The position numbers were made by a program, and so were the translations under genes. From Nocardia sp. NBC_01503 (lineage in GTDB: Bacteria > Actinomycetota > Actinomycetes > Mycobacteriales > Mycobacteriaceae): a stretch of DNA of 64,000 nucleotides. The notes under the pieces are model-generated. The model worked only from the letters and a program-made list of their open reading frames with translations. It did no database searches and was not told where the DNA came from. Positions 40,497-50,037 of this stretch are shown piece by piece; position 1 is the first letter of the stretch, and each line of letters begins with the position of its first letter. The stretch is taken from NCBI RefSeq assembly GCF_036327755.1, contig NZ_CP109596.1, positions 6,510,001-6,574,000 on the forward strand, written 5' to 3'.

Positions 40497-40988
40497 TCAG
40501 TAGGGGGCGGGGACGTCGATGGTCAGCTCGGCGGGGTTCGGGTTGGTGCTGACCTGGACCGCGACGCGGCCCGAACCGGGGAGGGTGAAGAAGGCGGCGT
40601 TCCAGCCGTAGTGGCCGTCGTGCACGGTGGTGCGGGTTTCGGTGTTGCTCACCCCGGTGTCGAGGTTGCGCATGGTGACCGTGGTGGCGACCTGGCAGCT
40701 GTCACCGCCGGGGGCGGCGGACAGGGAACCGAGGGGGTTGCTGGCGGCATCGGGGGTGAAGTTCACCGTCACCCGGGCAGTGCTGTCGATGAAATCGGCG
40801 AATTCGCGGGCCTGCTGGCCCTGGCTGGCCGATACCTCGGCGGTGACCGTGCCCGCACAGCCCGGCGAGAGGTCCACGTGCGCGGAATCGAAGGACACCG
40901 GGCCCGCGGCGGCGGGACCGGCCGAGAGGGCCAAAACCAGGATCGGCAGTGTGGCGACCGCCGCGACCGTGCGGACCTTGCGCATCAT
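40497..40988 (-). CDS. secreted beta-rich hypothetical protein
   Basis: This 163-aa precursor has a signal peptide: a basic MMRKVR start, the hydrophobic TVAAVATLPILVLALSA, and an AGPAAA cleavage site near residue 28. The mature part is Thr/Val-rich with two cysteines (SPGC and DSCQ), suggesting an extracellular beta-sandwich held by one disulfide. No catalytic motif is visible. Surface or extracellular binding is the only inference supported. Confidence 0.68.
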   Translation of the reverse strand: MMRKVRTVAAVATLPILVLALSAGPAAAGPVSFDSAHVDLSPGCAGTVTAEVSASQGQQAREFADFIDSTARVTVNFTPDAASNPLGSLSAAPGGDSCQVATTVTMRNLDTGVSNTETRTTVHDGHYGWNAAFFTLPGSGRVAVQVSTNPNPAELTIDVPAPY

Positions 40989-41039
40989 GACATCCCCCTT
41001 CTCGAGTGGATCAGTGCAGGTGAGCAGCGTACGCGCGGA

Positions 41040-42110
41040 TCAGGAACCCTTCGGATCCGGTGTGGCCTTGCGGCTGGGCTGGACGCGCGGGGGCTCATTG
41101 GGCATCTTCGGATACTGCGGCGGCCACGGGGCGTCCATCAGGCCCGCGGCCATATCCTTCTCGGACATCTCCAGCAGTGCGGTCAAGGACTGCGGGATAC
41201 GGTCGGCCCAGGGGTCGCCGAGTTCGGCCACGCGCGCGGGGACGGTCGCGATGGTCATATCGTCATTGGTGACCGTGTCCAGGGCATCCCAGGAGATGGG
41301 CGTGGAGACCTGGGCGCCGACCTTCGGGCGCACACACCACGCGCCGAAAACCGTTTTGTGCGGGGCGTTCTGGTTGAAGTCGACGAACACTCGCGAGCCG
41401 CGCTCCTCTTTCCACCAGGCGGCGGTGATGGTGTCGGGGTGGCGGCGTTCGAGTTCGCGCGCCAGCGCCACCGCCGCCGCGCGCACCTGATAGCCGTCCC
41501 AGTTCGGTTGCAGCAGCGCGTACAGGTGCAGACCGCGCGAACCGGAGGTCTTCACGCGCACATCGATCCCCAGTTCGGTGCACAAATCCCTGGTGCGCCT
41601 TGCCGCTTCACGCAGATCGTCGAAGCCGATACCGGGGGAGGGGTCCAGGTCTATGCGCAGCTCGTCGGTGATACCGGTCGGGGGCAGCAGGTCACCGTTG
41701 GCATCGTGCACCTGCGGTGTGGCGGCCTCGAGTTCGGCGCCCGCATGGGTGGGCCAGACGTGAAATCCCAAGCAGCCCAAATTGACTGCCCACAGGATAT
41801 GCGCCATATCGGCGGCGACCAGGGCGTCGCTGGTGGTGCCGTTGGGGGTGGAGACGACCGTGGTCCGCAACCAGTCCGGCACCGATTTGGGGACCCGCTT
41901 CTGGAACCACGACTTGCCGGACGCCCCATCGGGATAGCGTTCGAGCAGTACCGGCCGATTGCCGATGGTGTTCATGATCGGCTCGGCCACCGACAGGTAA
42001 TAGTTGGCCAGATCCAGTTTCGTCTCGCCACGCTTGTTGAAGTAGATCTTGTCCGGGTTGGACAGGGTGACGGTGTGCCCGTCCACCTCGAGTTCGACCG
42101 AAGCGCTCAC
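41040..42110 (-). CDS. LigD-type DNA polymerase/primase (PolD1-like)
   Basis: This 356-aa archaeo-eukaryotic-primase family enzyme resembles the polymerase domain of LigD and mycobacterial Rv3730c. Landmarks: LVLER-like PVLLERYPDGASGKSWFQKRV near the N-terminus, the metal motif RIDLDPSPG, KTSGSRGLHLY, and DFNQNAPHKTVFGAW. It adds ribo- or deoxynucleotides during end repair. The C-terminal tail is Pro/Lys-rich. GTG at 42110 overlaps the ligase stop (GTGA), so ligase and polymerase are co-translated. Confidence 0.88.
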   Translation of the reverse strand: MSASVELEVDGHTVTLSNPDKIYFNKRGETKLDLANYYLSVAEPIMNTIGNRPVLLERYPDGASGKSWFQKRVPKSVPDWLRTTVVSTPNGTTSDALVAADMAHILWAVNLGCLGFHVWPTHAGAELEAATPQVHDANGDLLPPTGITDELRIDLDPSPGIGFDDLREAARRTRDLCTELGIDVRVKTSGSRGLHLYALLQPNWDGYQVRAAAVALARELERRHPDTITAAWWKEERGSRVFVDFNQNAPHKTVFGAWCVRPKVGAQVSTPISWDALDTVTNDDMTIATVPARVAELGDPWADRIPQSLTALLEMSEKDMAAGLMDAPWPPQYPKMPNEPPRVQPSRKATPDPKGS

Positions 42111-43216
42111 CGCGCAACACCTTTCGCCTCGTCGAAGATCGCCGAGAGTTCGGCGGGGGCGACCTCGTCGAGCTGGGCGTAGGTACACGATTCGGGGGTG
42201 CGGTCGGTGCGGAATCGCACCAGGCGCCCGCCGTGCCGCAGCCGCCCGGCCATCACATGCTCATAGCGGACCTCGGCGACCAGTTCGGTGCGCAGCGGCT
42301 CCCAGGACAGATCCTTACCGCCGGTCCACCGGCTCACCCCGCCCGGCATCTTCCCGTCCGCGCGGGCTTGCGCGGCCGCGTCGGCCCATTCGCGCCACGG
42401 ATGATTCTCCAGCGCGTTCACCCGCAGCGGCGCCAACTCCTGGACCAGGTCCTTGCGCCGGGCCGCGGTGAAACTGCTGGCCACCCCGACATGATGCAGA
42501 TTGCCCTCGGCGTCGAAGAGTCCCAGCAGCAGTGATCCGACGCCTTCACCGTCCTTGTGCCAGCGGAATCCGGCGATCACACAGTCCGCGGTGCGCTCGT
42601 GTTTGACCTTGAACATCACCCGCTTGTCCTGCAGGTACGCCAGATCCGCGGCCTTGACCATGACCCCGTCGAAGCCCGCGCCCTCGAATCGGGTGAACCA
42701 GTCCTGCGCGATATCGGGATCATCGGTGATGGGGGTCAGGTGGATTCGCTCGAGGCCCTGCGCGCCGTCCCCGCCGCCGTGCAGGATCGTCTCGAGCAGT
42801 CGGCGGCGTTCGGTGAACGGTTCCCCGGTCAGATCCTGATCGCCCAGGGCCAGCAGATCGAATCCGACGAAGCTGGCCGGTGTCGCCACCGCGAGCTTGT
42901 TCACCCGTGAGGCCGCCGGATGCAGTCGCTGCTGCAGGGTGTCGAAGTCCAGGCCGTTCTCGGTGACGATGACGATCTCACCGTCCAGCACGCACTTGTC
43001 CGGCAGCGCCCTACCCAGCAATTCGACGAGTTCGGGAAAGTACCTGGTCAGCGGGCGATCATTGCGGGATCCGAGTTCGATCTCGTCGCCGTCGCGAAAG
43101 ACTATGCACCGGAACCCGTCCCATTTGGGTTCATAGCGCAGCCCTGCCTCGCGGGGCAGGGTCGAGACCGATTTGGCCAGCATCGGTTTCACCGGTGGGG
43201 TGACGGGCAGCTCCAC
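42107..43216 (-). CDS. ligC: ATP-dependent DNA ligase (LigC-like)
   Basis: This 369-aa ligase seals nicks through a lysyl-AMP intermediate. The catalytic motif EPKWDGFR places Lys31 as nucleophile; LDGEIVI, FVGFDLL, FDGVMVKAAD and MFKVKHERTAD supply motifs III-V, and an OB-fold follows. It is shorter than LigB and matches LigC (Rv3731). GTG at 43216 has GAGGAGG upstream. It precedes the PolD1-like gene in one operon, as in mycobacteria, suggesting back-up excision or end repair. Confidence 0.9.
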   Translation of the reverse strand: MELPVTPPVKPMLAKSVSTLPREAGLRYEPKWDGFRCIVFRDGDEIELGSRNDRPLTRYFPELVELLGRALPDKCVLDGEIVIVTENGLDFDTLQQRLHPAASRVNKLAVATPASFVGFDLLALGDQDLTGEPFTERRRLLETILHGGGDGAQGLERIHLTPITDDPDIAQDWFTRFEGAGFDGVMVKAADLAYLQDKRVMFKVKHERTADCVIAGFRWHKDGEGVGSLLLGLFDAEGNLHHVGVASSFTAARRKDLVQELAPLRVNALENHPWREWADAAAQARADGKMPGGVSRWTGGKDLSWEPLRTELVAEVRYEHVMAGRLRHGGRLVRFRTDRTPESCTYAQLDEVAPAELSAIFDEAKGVAR

Positions 43217-43327
43217 ACGACCTCCTCGGGTTGGTTTCACCCAGGTAGACGGCGTGACCGGTGAAAATTCACCGGTCCGCGTCCCAGCAAGATCGTACGG
43301 GGGTACTGGTCGGTTTGGTGGTACCGC

Positions 43328-43723
43328 TCAGTTTTCAATCCAGCCATGCTGATCCGCGAACGCGGTCAGCCTGTCCCGGATGGTCAATATCTCCCCGGCG
43401 GTGAGCGCCGGACTCGCGTCCAGCAGCAGTTCGGTGATCAATCGCCGATGCTCACCCGCGCTCATCTGCCCACCCGCGGGGCGATCCTTGCTCTTGTGCG
43501 CGCGCACCGGCGGCGGTGCGCCCGCGACCAGCGCCAGATTGATGGCCTTGGGCCCACGATCCCCCTCGGTCACATCGAATTCGAACACCCGCCCCTGTCG
43601 TAGCTCATCTTCGTCCAGCCCGATGTCGTTGACATGGACGAACACGTCCGGCCCACCGTCTTCCGGACGGATGAAACCGAAACCCCGAGAGCTGTCGAAC
43701 GACACCAATTTCCCGATGGACAC
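43328..43723 (-). CDS. cold-shock domain protein with C-terminal extension
   Basis: This 131-aa protein has an N-terminal cold-shock OB-fold with RNP1-like RGFGFIRPEDGG and RNP2-like DVFVHVNDIG, plus LRQGRVFEFDVTEGDRGPKA. A ~60-residue helical C-terminus follows after a Lys/Arg linker (RAHKSKDRPAGG). It would bind single-stranded RNA or DNA. Longer than classical CspA (about 67 aa), it resembles the two-part Csp proteins of actinomycetes. The GTG at 43723 is used. Confidence 0.88.
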   Translation of the reverse strand: MSIGKLVSFDSSRGFGFIRPEDGGPDVFVHVNDIGLDEDELRQGRVFEFDVTEGDRGPKAINLALVAGAPPPVRAHKSKDRPAGGQMSAGEHRRLITELLLDASPALTAGEILTIRDRLTAFADQHGWIEN

Positions 43724-43766
43724 CTAAACACCCGCTCCTCGTACGCCGCGTCCCTCTGCGGTAACT

Positions 43767-44867
43767 CTAGTCCGCGGCACGATCATTGTTGGAAGAAAGT
43801 GCCTTTTGCAACGAATTGAACACTGTCAATCCCTGTCCCACCATGCCATTGACGATCTCACTCACCCCTTCGGGGCCATTGAGCACCGTCAGATTGGCAT
43901 TGGACAGCCCCGCGGCGGCCTGCTTCACGATCTCCGGAAGCTGTTCGATCAGAAGCTGATCCAGGGCGATCCGATTGTTCGACGCGGCCGCCTCGGCCTG
44001 GATCCGGGTGCGATCGGCCTCGGCCACGGCCAGGATGCGCACCCGTTCCGCCTCGGCCAGAGCGGGTTTGACCACCTCGGTCTGCAACTGCTGCTCACGC
44101 AGTTCGGCCTGTTTGCGCGCCTGCTCGGCCTGGGCGGTGAGCACCTCCTGCAGCGCGGTGGCCTGGGCGAGCGGACCCGCCTGTGCCGCTTCGGCATTGG
44201 CCTTGTCGATATCGCGCTGATACTGCGCGCGCAGCAGTGCGGTCTCGCGCTGGTATTCGGCCTGGCGGCGCTGGGATTCCTGTTCGGCCTGGGCCGCGAG
44301 CTGGGCGGCGGCGGCCTGGGCGATCTGGGCGTCGCGCTGGATGGCGGCATTGTGCGGGGCGGCCAGCGCGGCGATATAGCCCAGATTGCCGTCGTCGATG
44401 GATTGGATCTGCAGCGAATCCACCCACAGCCCGATATTGCTCATCTCCACCTTCGAGGCCACCAGCACCTCGTCGGCGAGCTTCTGACGTTCGCGGATGA
44501 TCTCCTCCACGGTCATCGAGCCCACGATCGAGCGCAGATGCCCGGAGAAGATGCGCCCGGTCAGCACCGACATCTCGCGTTCCTGTTCGGACAGGAACCG
44601 TTGTGCGGCATTGACAATGGAGGAGGTGTCATTGGCGACCTTGAACGCGATGACCGCGCGCACATCGAGTTGGATGGCCTGTTTGGTGACGCAGCGCTCC
44701 TGGATCTCGGCCTCGTACATGGCCAGGGACAGGAAGCGGACCTTGCGGAACCACGGCATCACCCAGGCGCCGTGACCGATGACCACCCGGAACGGCGAAT
44801 TCTCCTTCGGGCCGCCGCCACTGACGAGCATGGCCTGATCCGGGTCGGGCACGTGATAACCCAGCAC
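43767..44867 (-). CDS. SPFH/flotillin-family membrane scaffold protein
   Basis: This 366-aa protein has an SPFH core (LAMYEAEIQERCVTKQAIQLDVRAVIAFKV and EREMSVLTGRIFSGHLRSIVGSM) and a long coiled coil rich in Ala/Glu/Gln, ending in a Ser/Leu tail. It would organise membrane microdomains at the inner face. GTG at 44867 has AAGGGAG upstream; no N-terminal membrane helix is evident, as in YuaG/FloT-type proteins. The small NfeD-like gene 19 bp upstream fits the YuaF/YuaG gene pairing. Confidence 0.85.
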   Translation of the reverse strand: MLGYHVPDPDQAMLVSGGGPKENSPFRVVIGHGAWVMPWFRKVRFLSLAMYEAEIQERCVTKQAIQLDVRAVIAFKVANDTSSIVNAAQRFLSEQEREMSVLTGRIFSGHLRSIVGSMTVEEIIRERQKLADEVLVASKVEMSNIGLWVDSLQIQSIDDGNLGYIAALAAPHNAAIQRDAQIAQAAAAQLAAQAEQESQRRQAEYQRETALLRAQYQRDIDKANAEAAQAGPLAQATALQEVLTAQAEQARKQAELREQQLQTEVVKPALAEAERVRILAVAEADRTRIQAEAAASNNRIALDQLLIEQLPEIVKQAAAGLSNANLTVLNGPEGVSEIVNGMVGQGLTVFNSLQKALSSNNDRAAD

Positions 44868-44886
44868 TGTTGTCTCCCTTGCTATC

Positions 44887-45120
44887 TCAGATTTCCCCAC
44901 GAGGATCGCCCGGGAGCGGGATCCACGGCACCACATCCACGAGCCGACCCGGATGCACCGCGACGATCAGTACCGAGGCACCGGTGTCGAGCGGTTGGTC
45001 GGCGCGCGCGATGTACAGCTCGGTTCCTCCCCTGATGGCGACCAGAACCTCTCCGAGCATGTGCGGACCCCGGATCGGCGTGGTCAGCGTACCGGTCAGT
45101 CCCAGTACCGGGTCGGACAT
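44887..45120 (-). CDS. short NfeD-like OB-fold protein
   Basis: This 77-aa protein (LGLTGTLTTPIRGPHMLGEVLV, then VLIVAVHPGRLVDVVPW) resembles the C-terminal OB-fold of NfeD, here without the membrane part. It is 19 bp upstream of the flotillin gene, the classic NfeD/flotillin pairing. ATG at 45120 is used. Alternatively it is a truncated NfeD. Function would be partner of the flotillin. Confidence 0.7.
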   Translation of the reverse strand: MSDPVLGLTGTLTTPIRGPHMLGEVLVAIRGGTELYIARADQPLDTGASVLIVAVHPGRLVDVVPWIPLPGDPRGEI

Positions 45121-45379
45121 CGCGGCCAGCTCCTCGGATTCGCGGTGAGATGTCAGCGTAGTTGCGTTCTGCGCCAATAGCGGGACCGGTCGGTCGAATA
45201 TCGCGACCAAATTGATAACTGCGCCATTGCTACTGCTCGGTACCATTTGGAAGCCGCTGAGCGGCGGCCGAGTTCGGATTGTCCGCTCCCGCAATCGTGA
45301 AAGGTGCCGAGAATATGCCCGTGCGTGTCGAGGTGAGAAAAAACTGGTTCCCCGGCCCTCGAGCTGGCAGGCTTAAGCG

Positions 45380-46912
45380 GTGACCACCCCTCCGGATATA
45401 CCGGCCACGAATTCGGCCGACGACAAACTGGACGCAGGCGTTCTCAAAATCGCCGGTGTCGTGGTGCTCGGCGCGATCATGTCGATTCTCGACGTGACGG
45501 TCGTGACCGTGGCCATCCCCACCTTCCAGCAGACGTTCGACACCACCTACGCCATCGCCGCGTGGACCATGACCGGATACACGCTGGCATTGGCCACCGT
45601 GATCCCGCTGACCGGATGGGCCGCGGACCGCTTCGGCACCAAACGCCTGTACATGGCCGCGCTGGTCTTCTTCGTCCTGGGTTCGATCCTGTGCAGCACG
45701 GCATGGAATATCGAGTCGCTCATCGCCTTCCGCGTCATCCAGGGCCTGGGCGGCGGCATGCTCATGCCGCTGGGCATGACGATCATGACCCACGCCGCCG
45801 GACCGCAGCGCATCGGCCGCGTCATGGCCGTGCTGGGTGTGCCGATGCTGCTGGGCCCCATCATGGGCCCCATCCTGGGTGGCTGGCTGATCGACAGCTT
45901 CAGCTGGCACTGGATCTTCCTGATCAACCTGCCCATCGGCATCGTCGCCCTGGCACTGGCGTTCATCGTGTTCCCGGCCGATCGCCCCGAACCCTCGCAG
46001 TCCTTCGATTTCATCGGAATGCTGCTGGCCTCACCGGGTTTGGCGCTGTTCCTGTTCGGTGTGTCCTCGATTCCCGGTGAGGGCACCGTCGCCTCGGCCA
46101 AGGTGCTGATCCCGGCGATCATCGGCGCGATCCTGTTGGCGGCGTTCGTCTATCGCGCCCTGCACACCGAACATCCGCTGATCGATCTGCGCCTGTTCCA
46201 GAACAAGTCGCTGCGCTACGCGGTGCTCACCATGACCCTGTTCGCCATGGCGTTCTTCGGCTCTGGTCTGCTGCTGCCCAGCTACCTGCAGCAGGTGCGC
46301 GGTGAATCCACCCTGATGGCCGGTCTGCTCATCGCCCCACAGGGTTTGGGCGCCATGCTGACCATGCCGGTCGCGGGCCGCCTGGTCGACAAGATCGGCC
46401 CCGGCAAGATCGTGCTCACCGGTATCTCGATCATGGTGCTGGGCATGGCATTCCTGACCCAGGTCACCGCCGACACCCCCTACTGGGCACTGTGCGGAGC
46501 GCTGTTCGTGATGGGCCTGGGTATGGGCTGCACCATGATGCCCACCATGACCGCCGCCATCCAAACCCTCACCCACGCCCAGGTGGCGCGCGGCTCGACC
46601 CTGATGAACATCGTCAACCAGACCGCCGGATCCATCGGCACCGCAACCATTTCCGTGGTCCTGACCAACCTGCTCAACAACCGCCCCCTGGCCGGAGCCG
46701 CCATCGCCTCGCGCTCGGATCCGACCATCGCCGAGAAGCTGCCCCCGGGTTCGCTGCCCACCGGCTTCGACCAAGCGGCCACCGCCTTCGCCCACACCTT
46801 CGTGGTCGCCCTGGTGCTGCTGGCCGTGACCCTCATCCCGGCGGCCTTCCTGCCCCGCACCAAACCCAGGAATCCCGAACTCGTCGACGCCCCGGTCGTG
46901 GTCGCGCACTGA
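45380..46912 (+). CDS. DHA2/EmrB-family MFS multidrug exporter
   Basis: This 510-aa transporter has about 14 helices, the early DVTVVTVAIPTFQQTF strand typical of EmrB/DHA2 exporters, the loop GWAADRFGTKRLYM, and GVPMLLGPIMGPILGGWL (motif C). It would export drugs by proton antiport. The GTG at 45380 follows a poor ribosome site. A 16-bp hairpin terminator ends it. No regulator adjoins; the 259-bp gap upstream separates it from the flotillin pair. Confidence 0.88.
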   Translation: MTTPPDIPATNSADDKLDAGVLKIAGVVVLGAIMSILDVTVVTVAIPTFQQTFDTTYAIAAWTMTGYTLALATVIPLTGWAADRFGTKRLYMAALVFFVLGSILCSTAWNIESLIAFRVIQGLGGGMLMPLGMTIMTHAAGPQRIGRVMAVLGVPMLLGPIMGPILGGWLIDSFSWHWIFLINLPIGIVALALAFIVFPADRPEPSQSFDFIGMLLASPGLALFLFGVSSIPGEGTVASAKVLIPAIIGAILLAAFVYRALHTEHPLIDLRLFQNKSLRYAVLTMTLFAMAFFGSGLLLPSYLQQVRGESTLMAGLLIAPQGLGAMLTMPVAGRLVDKIGPGKIVLTGISIMVLGMAFLTQVTADTPYWALCGALFVMGLGMGCTMMPTMTAAIQTLTHAQVARGSTLMNIVNQTAGSIGTATISVVLTNLLNNRPLAGAAIASRSDPTIAEKLPPGSLPTGFDQAATAFAHTFVVALVLLAVTLIPAAFLPRTKPRNPELVDAPVVVAH

Positions 46913-46924
46913 GTTCTCGCACCC

Positions 46925-46964
46925 CATCGTGCCCCCGCCGGGATCATCCGGCGGGGGCACGATG
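46925..46964. terminator. bidirectional hairpin between convergent genes
   Basis: CATCGTGCCCCCGCCGG and its exact complement CCGGCGGGGGCACGATG form a 17-bp stem around GATCAT. It lies between the MFS stop and the convergent ABC ATPase stop and could end both transcripts. No T-run follows. Confidence 0.75.
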
Positions 46965-46977
46965 CTGTTCGGGGCGA

Positions 46978-48294
46978 CTAGGACGTGGCCGCCAGCCCCG
47001 CGGGGTCGGCGGTGATGCGGCCGGAATCGGTGTCGTAGTCGTAGAGTTCGCCGTAGCGGCCCCAGTCGATGGCCAATTCGACTTGGCGGCGGGCGTCTTC
47101 GGCGGAGAAGCCGCGCCGCAGCAGATCCAGGAAGAAGTCCGCGCGGGCGGTGCCGTCGGAGCTGCCGACCAGCGCGCTGCAGATGGTGCGGACCAGGGGT
47201 GCGCGCCGGCGGGCCTGGGTGGCGAAAACATGTTTGCTGGTTTGGATATTGGCGGTGGTGAAATTCGAGCCGACATTGGTGAGAATGACATCACCGGAAT
47301 CGACCAGCAGGAAACCCAGCAGGGCCGCGGCGTCCACCAGGGGGAGTAGGTCGTCGAGTTCGAAATTGAGTTCGTCGGCGATGACCGGGAGATCGGCGCG
47401 GCCGTCCTTGGCGTAGACCAATTCCAGCAGACCGGCGATACCGCCGACCGAGGCATCGGGCAGGGGAGTCAGGAACGGGGTGCCCGAATCGGGTGTGGTG
47501 GCGGCGATTTCGGTATCGCGCCCGGTCAGCAGACCATAGATCTGGTCGACCTGGGCGATGAAACCCGGTGCGCGGCGATGACGGGGACGCGGCTGATCGA
47601 TGCGCACCTCGGCGATGATGTGGCCCGGATTCGCGCCCAGCACCACCACGCGGTCCGCGAGCTGCACCGCCTCCTCGATATTATGGGTGACGATACAGAT
47701 CGCGCGGGTGGGGAAATCCGCTGTGGCCCACAGGTTCACGAGCTCAGTGCGCAGATTCTCCGCGGTCAGCACATCCAGCGCCGAGAACGGCTCATCCATG
47801 AGCAGCAGATCCGGCTCCAGCACCAGGGCGCGGGCGAACCCGACACGCTGGCGCATACCGCCGGAGAGCTCCTTGGGATAGGCGGTTTCGAAACCGTCCA
47901 AACCGATCCGGTCGATGGCCTCCAGCGCCAGGGCGCGACGGGCCCCGGGGGCGATACCGCGTGCGGCCAAACCCAATTCGACATTATCCTGCACGGTCAG
48001 CCACGGCATCAGCGCGAAGGACTGGAACACCAGCGCCGCACCGGGATTCGCCCCGCGCAAGGGCTTGCCGCGATAGCGCACCTGCCCGCTGGTGGGTGCC
48101 AGCAGTCCGGCGACCGCGCGCAACAGCGTCGACTTGCCCGAGCCCGAACGGCCCAGCAGCGCCACGATCTCCCCGTCGCGCACCTGCAGATTCACGTGTT
48201 CGAGCACATTGAGGCGCTCCCCGGCCGCGCCGGTGAACGACATGCCGACATCGTCGATATCGATGAGGACCTCACCGGTGGTTACGGTGGTCAT
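46978..48294 (-). CDS. ABC transporter ATPase with AAA-associated C-terminal domain
   Basis: This 438-aa subunit has Walker A GRSGSGKST (about 48-56), signature LSGGMRQR and Walker B LLLMDEPFSALD, so it is a NitT/TauT-like importer ATPase. The last ~160 residues form an AAA-associated C-terminal domain (PF09821-like), typical of a system with a duplicated permease. It is 12 bp after the permease gene and third in an M-box-controlled operon. The C-domain may sense substrate or regulate the pump. No substrate-binding protein is encoded here. Magnesium or a linked ion is plausible; family annotation as anion transport is only a homology label. Confidence 0.88.
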   Translation of the reverse strand: MTTVTTGEVLIDIDDVGMSFTGAAGERLNVLEHVNLQVRDGEIVALLGRSGSGKSTLLRAVAGLLAPTSGQVRYRGKPLRGANPGAALVFQSFALMPWLTVQDNVELGLAARGIAPGARRALALEAIDRIGLDGFETAYPKELSGGMRQRVGFARALVLEPDLLLMDEPFSALDVLTAENLRTELVNLWATADFPTRAICIVTHNIEEAVQLADRVVVLGANPGHIIAEVRIDQPRPRHRRAPGFIAQVDQIYGLLTGRDTEIAATTPDSGTPFLTPLPDASVGGIAGLLELVYAKDGRADLPVIADELNFELDDLLPLVDAAALLGFLLVDSGDVILTNVGSNFTTANIQTSKHVFATQARRRAPLVRTICSALVGSSDGTARADFFLDLLRRGFSAEDARRQVELAIDWGRYGELYDYDTDSGRITADPAGLAATS

Positions 48295-48306
48295 GATGTC
48301 TCCTTG

Positions 48307-50037
48307 TCAGAGCGAGTAGCGGCGCTGGGCCAGGGTGTAGAGGCGGCGCCAGAAGATTCGATTGAGCCCGACCACATAGGCGCTCATGACGAGCACGCCG
48401 ACCAGAATGCGCGGGCTGTCACCGGCGGTGGTGGCCTCGGTGATGTACGCGCCCAAACCGGTGGCGGTGAGCGTGGTGGAGCCGAAGGTGACGATCTCGG
48501 CGACGATGGAGGCGTTCCACGCCCCGCCCGCCGCGGTGATCGCACCGGTGACATAGCTGGGGAAGACGGCGGGCAGAATCAGCCTGCGCCACCACAGGAT
48601 TCGCGGCAGTCGCAGATTCGCCGCGGCTTCGCGCAGATCATTGGGGACCGCGGCGGCGCCCGCGATCACGTTGAACAGGATGTACCACTGCGCGCCCAAT
48701 GCCATGAGCAGGATGCCCGCCCACTGCAGGCTCGCGCTCGTGGCCACCAGCACCGCCCCGACCAGCGGGAACAGGAAGTTGGCCGGGAAGCTCGCCAGCA
48801 CCTGCACGATCGGCTGCGCGAGCCGGGACACCTTGGGGTTCAACCCGATCCACACCCCGACCGGCACCCAGATCAGCGTCGCGAAGATCAGCACCACGAC
48901 CACCCGCGAAAGGGTGATCGAACCCAGATAGGCCGCGTGCGCGAGCTCCTCGAAACCGACGGTGGAGCCGATATAGCGCAGCATGTAGAAACAGCCCACC
49001 GCCAATGCGATGACGGTGATCGCGGTGAACAGCGCATCGTTGGCGCGGCGGCGCTTCTCGGGTACGTACAGCTGATGTTCGGCCAGACCGAAGACCCGCA
49101 TGATCCGGTCCATCGGATGGATCAGCGGACCGAGCACCCGGCCCAGCAGCAGCGGAATATGCGAGCGCCGCAACAGATCCAGCACCAGACTGCGGGGGGC
49201 GTTCGCGGCCTCGGAGTCCTCGTACCGGAAACGCTCCACCCACACCGTGATCGGCCGCCAGAACGCGATATTGAGCCCCAGCACCATCACGATCATGGTG
49301 AGCACAGCCCAAAGGATTCTGCCCGTATCGCTTTCGGCGGCCGCGGACGCGACATAGGACCCGATGCCCGGTAGCGCGTACTCGCGGTTGTTGACGCTGA
49401 TCGCCTCGGCCGCGGTCAGGAAGAACCAGCCGCCACCGAAACTCATCATCGCGTTCCACACCAGCGGGAACATCCCACTGGGCACATCGAGTCGCCAGAA
49501 CCGTTGCCAGCGCGACAATCTCAGGTTCCGGGCGGCCTCATCGAGCTCGCGCGGCTGTGAGACCAGGCTGTGGTGGAACGCGAACGCCATATTCCAGGCC
49601 TGGGAGGTGAAGATCGCGAAGATCGACGCCGCCTCCAACCCCAGCGACGAACCCGGGAACAGGGCGATGAACCCGGTCACCGTCACCGACAGGAAACCCA
49701 GGATCGGCACCGACTGCAGAATATCCAGCAGCGGCAGCATGATCTTCTCCGCGCGCGGCAATCGCGCCGCGGCGGTGGCGAAGACGAAGGTGAACACGAT
49801 CGACAAGCCCAGCGCCACGAACATGCGCAGCAGCGAACGCACCGCGTAGTAGGGCAGCTCGGCCGGATCGGTGGAGATCGAGGACGGTGCGCCGGCGTGC
49901 TCGAAGGGCACGTTCATTCCCGCCGAGACGCGTACCGCGATCCAGATCGCGATCGCCGCGCCCGCGAAGACCGCGATATCGGCCCAGCGTGAGCGCGGAC
50001 GATCCAGCACACCGCGGGTGGGGTAGGTGGTGCTCAC
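48307..50037 (-). CDS. duplicated-permease ABC transporter subunit
   Basis: This 576-aa permease has two BPD_transp_1 modules in one chain, each with about five to six helices and an EAA-like loop (LDEAARNLRLSRWQRFWRL in the first half; LREAAANLRLPRILWWRRL in the second). It corresponds to the anion transporters with a duplicated permease component. The GTG at 50037 overlaps the mgtC stop (GTGA), and the ATPase follows in 12 bp. Expression is placed under the M-box RNA. No periplasmic receptor is seen in the operon, so substrate capture is unresolved. Confidence 0.86.
   Translation of the reverse strand: MSTTYPTRGVLDRPRSRWADIAVFAGAAIAIWIAVRVSAGMNVPFEHAGAPSSISTDPAELPYYAVRSLLRMFVALGLSIVFTFVFATAAARLPRAEKIMLPLLDILQSVPILGFLSVTVTGFIALFPGSSLGLEAASIFAIFTSQAWNMAFAFHHSLVSQPRELDEAARNLRLSRWQRFWRLDVPSGMFPLVWNAMMSFGGGWFFLTAAEAISVNNREYALPGIGSYVASAAAESDTGRILWAVLTMIVMVLGLNIAFWRPITVWVERFRYEDSEAANAPRSLVLDLLRRSHIPLLLGRVLGPLIHPMDRIMRVFGLAEHQLYVPEKRRRANDALFTAITVIALAVGCFYMLRYIGSTVGFEELAHAAYLGSITLSRVVVVLIFATLIWVPVGVWIGLNPKVSRLAQPIVQVLASFPANFLFPLVGAVLVATSASLQWAGILLMALGAQWYILFNVIAGAAAVPNDLREAAANLRLPRILWWRRLILPAVFPSYVTGAITAAGGAWNASIVAEIVTFGSTTLTATGLGAYITEATTAGDSPRILVGVLVMSAYVVGLNRIFWRRLYTLAQRRYSL

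Noticed and set aside
45253..45265. GCCGCT-G-AGCGGC inverted repeat upstream of the MFS exporter
   Set aside because: Short, GC-rich and common by chance at this base composition; not called as a site.
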